Position numbers and translations under genes: made by a program | Shown: positions 14,908-14,964 of the stretch, in pieces | Position numbering within the stretch: position 1 is the first letter of the stretch | Layout of the letters: the number at the start of each line of letters is the position of its first letter | Source: Actinomycetota bacterium | GTDB lineage: Bacteria; Actinomycetota; Humimicrobiia; Humimicrobiales; Humimicrobiaceae | Direction: 5' to 3' | Length of the DNA stretch: 14,964 bases | Assembly: GCA_004376325.1 (NCBI GenBank) | Contig: SOKC01000081.1 | Location: 1 to 14,964, forward strand | Notes under the pieces: model-generated | What the model saw: only the letters and a program-made list of their open reading frames with translations | Databases searched by the model: none | Told to the model about the DNA's origin: nothing

Positions 14908-14964
14908 AGTAATTATAGAAAATTTATAAGAATTTATTTTATAATGTCAAAAGATTTCGCATAG

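Noticed and set aside
14908..14964. Start of another gene at ATG 14944
   Set aside because: The frame gives six codons and then TAG at the last bases of the window, with no ribosome site. I see nothing else in this tail.
1..14964. A new defence, mobile or biosynthetic system hidden in the window
   Set aside because: Every long + strand frame is a recognisable conserved gene, the gaps are short, and no repeat array, toxin-antitoxin-like pair or unusual enzyme cluster is present.

Overview
The window is a compact run of housekeeping genes, all on the + strand, in AT-rich DNA (GC roughly one third by eye; Ile is often ATA and Arg is mostly AGA/AGG). Gene order points to a monoderm (Gram-positive type) bacterium. 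The left block aroC-aroK-aroB-aroQ-pepQ-efp-nusB matches Mycobacterium tuberculosis Rv2540c-Rv2533c. The right block nadK-recN-pyrG-Nudix-xerD matches Rv1695-Rv1701 with two genes missing. Here ispA joins the blocks. Parts of the order (aroQ-M24 peptidase-efp, nusB-ispA-recN, Nudix-xerD) also occur in Bacillota, but the sporulation genes those species carry at the same junctions are absent. My best guess is a deep-branching, low-GC, non-sporulating lineage close to Actinomycetota; this is inference from synteny, not a phylogeny.

Layout. Positions 1-168 hold a stub that looks like the N-terminus of the type IV pilus protein PilM. From 191 to 3532 lie four shikimate-pathway genes (chorismate synthase, shikimate kinase, 3-dehydroquinate synthase, type II dehydroquinase). 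Positions 3533-3876 are a 344-nt stretch with a broken PilV/GspI-like prepilin gene. From 3877 to 6033 are an M24 prolyl peptidase, EF-P and NusB. From 6064 to 9766 are farnesyl diphosphate synthase, NAD kinase and RecN. CTP synthase (9756-11378) overlaps recN by 11 nt. A 146-nt gap with a 12-bp inverted repeat follows, then a four-helix membrane protein of the Lit/DUF1461 family (11525-12235), a PepT-like M20 peptidase, an ADP-ribose pyrophosphatase-type Nudix hydrolase, and a XerD-type recombinase overlapping the Nudix gene by 23 nt.

How the genes fit together. AroB, AroQ, AroK and AroC catalyse steps 2, 3, 5 and 7 from DAHP to chorismate; aroE, aroA and DAHP synthase are not here. EF-P helps ribosomes through polyproline and the M24 enzyme can split Xaa-Pro peptides. 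IspA, NadK and PyrG supply isoprenoid precursors, NADP and CTP. RecN and XerD act in chromosome repair and dimer resolution.

The least ordinary parts are the two pilus-gene remnants on either side of the shikimate genes, the Lit-like protein, and the inverted-repeat element after pyrG. I see no tRNA, rRNA, CRISPR array, insertion sequence, prophage or defence system, and no convincing new multi-gene system.
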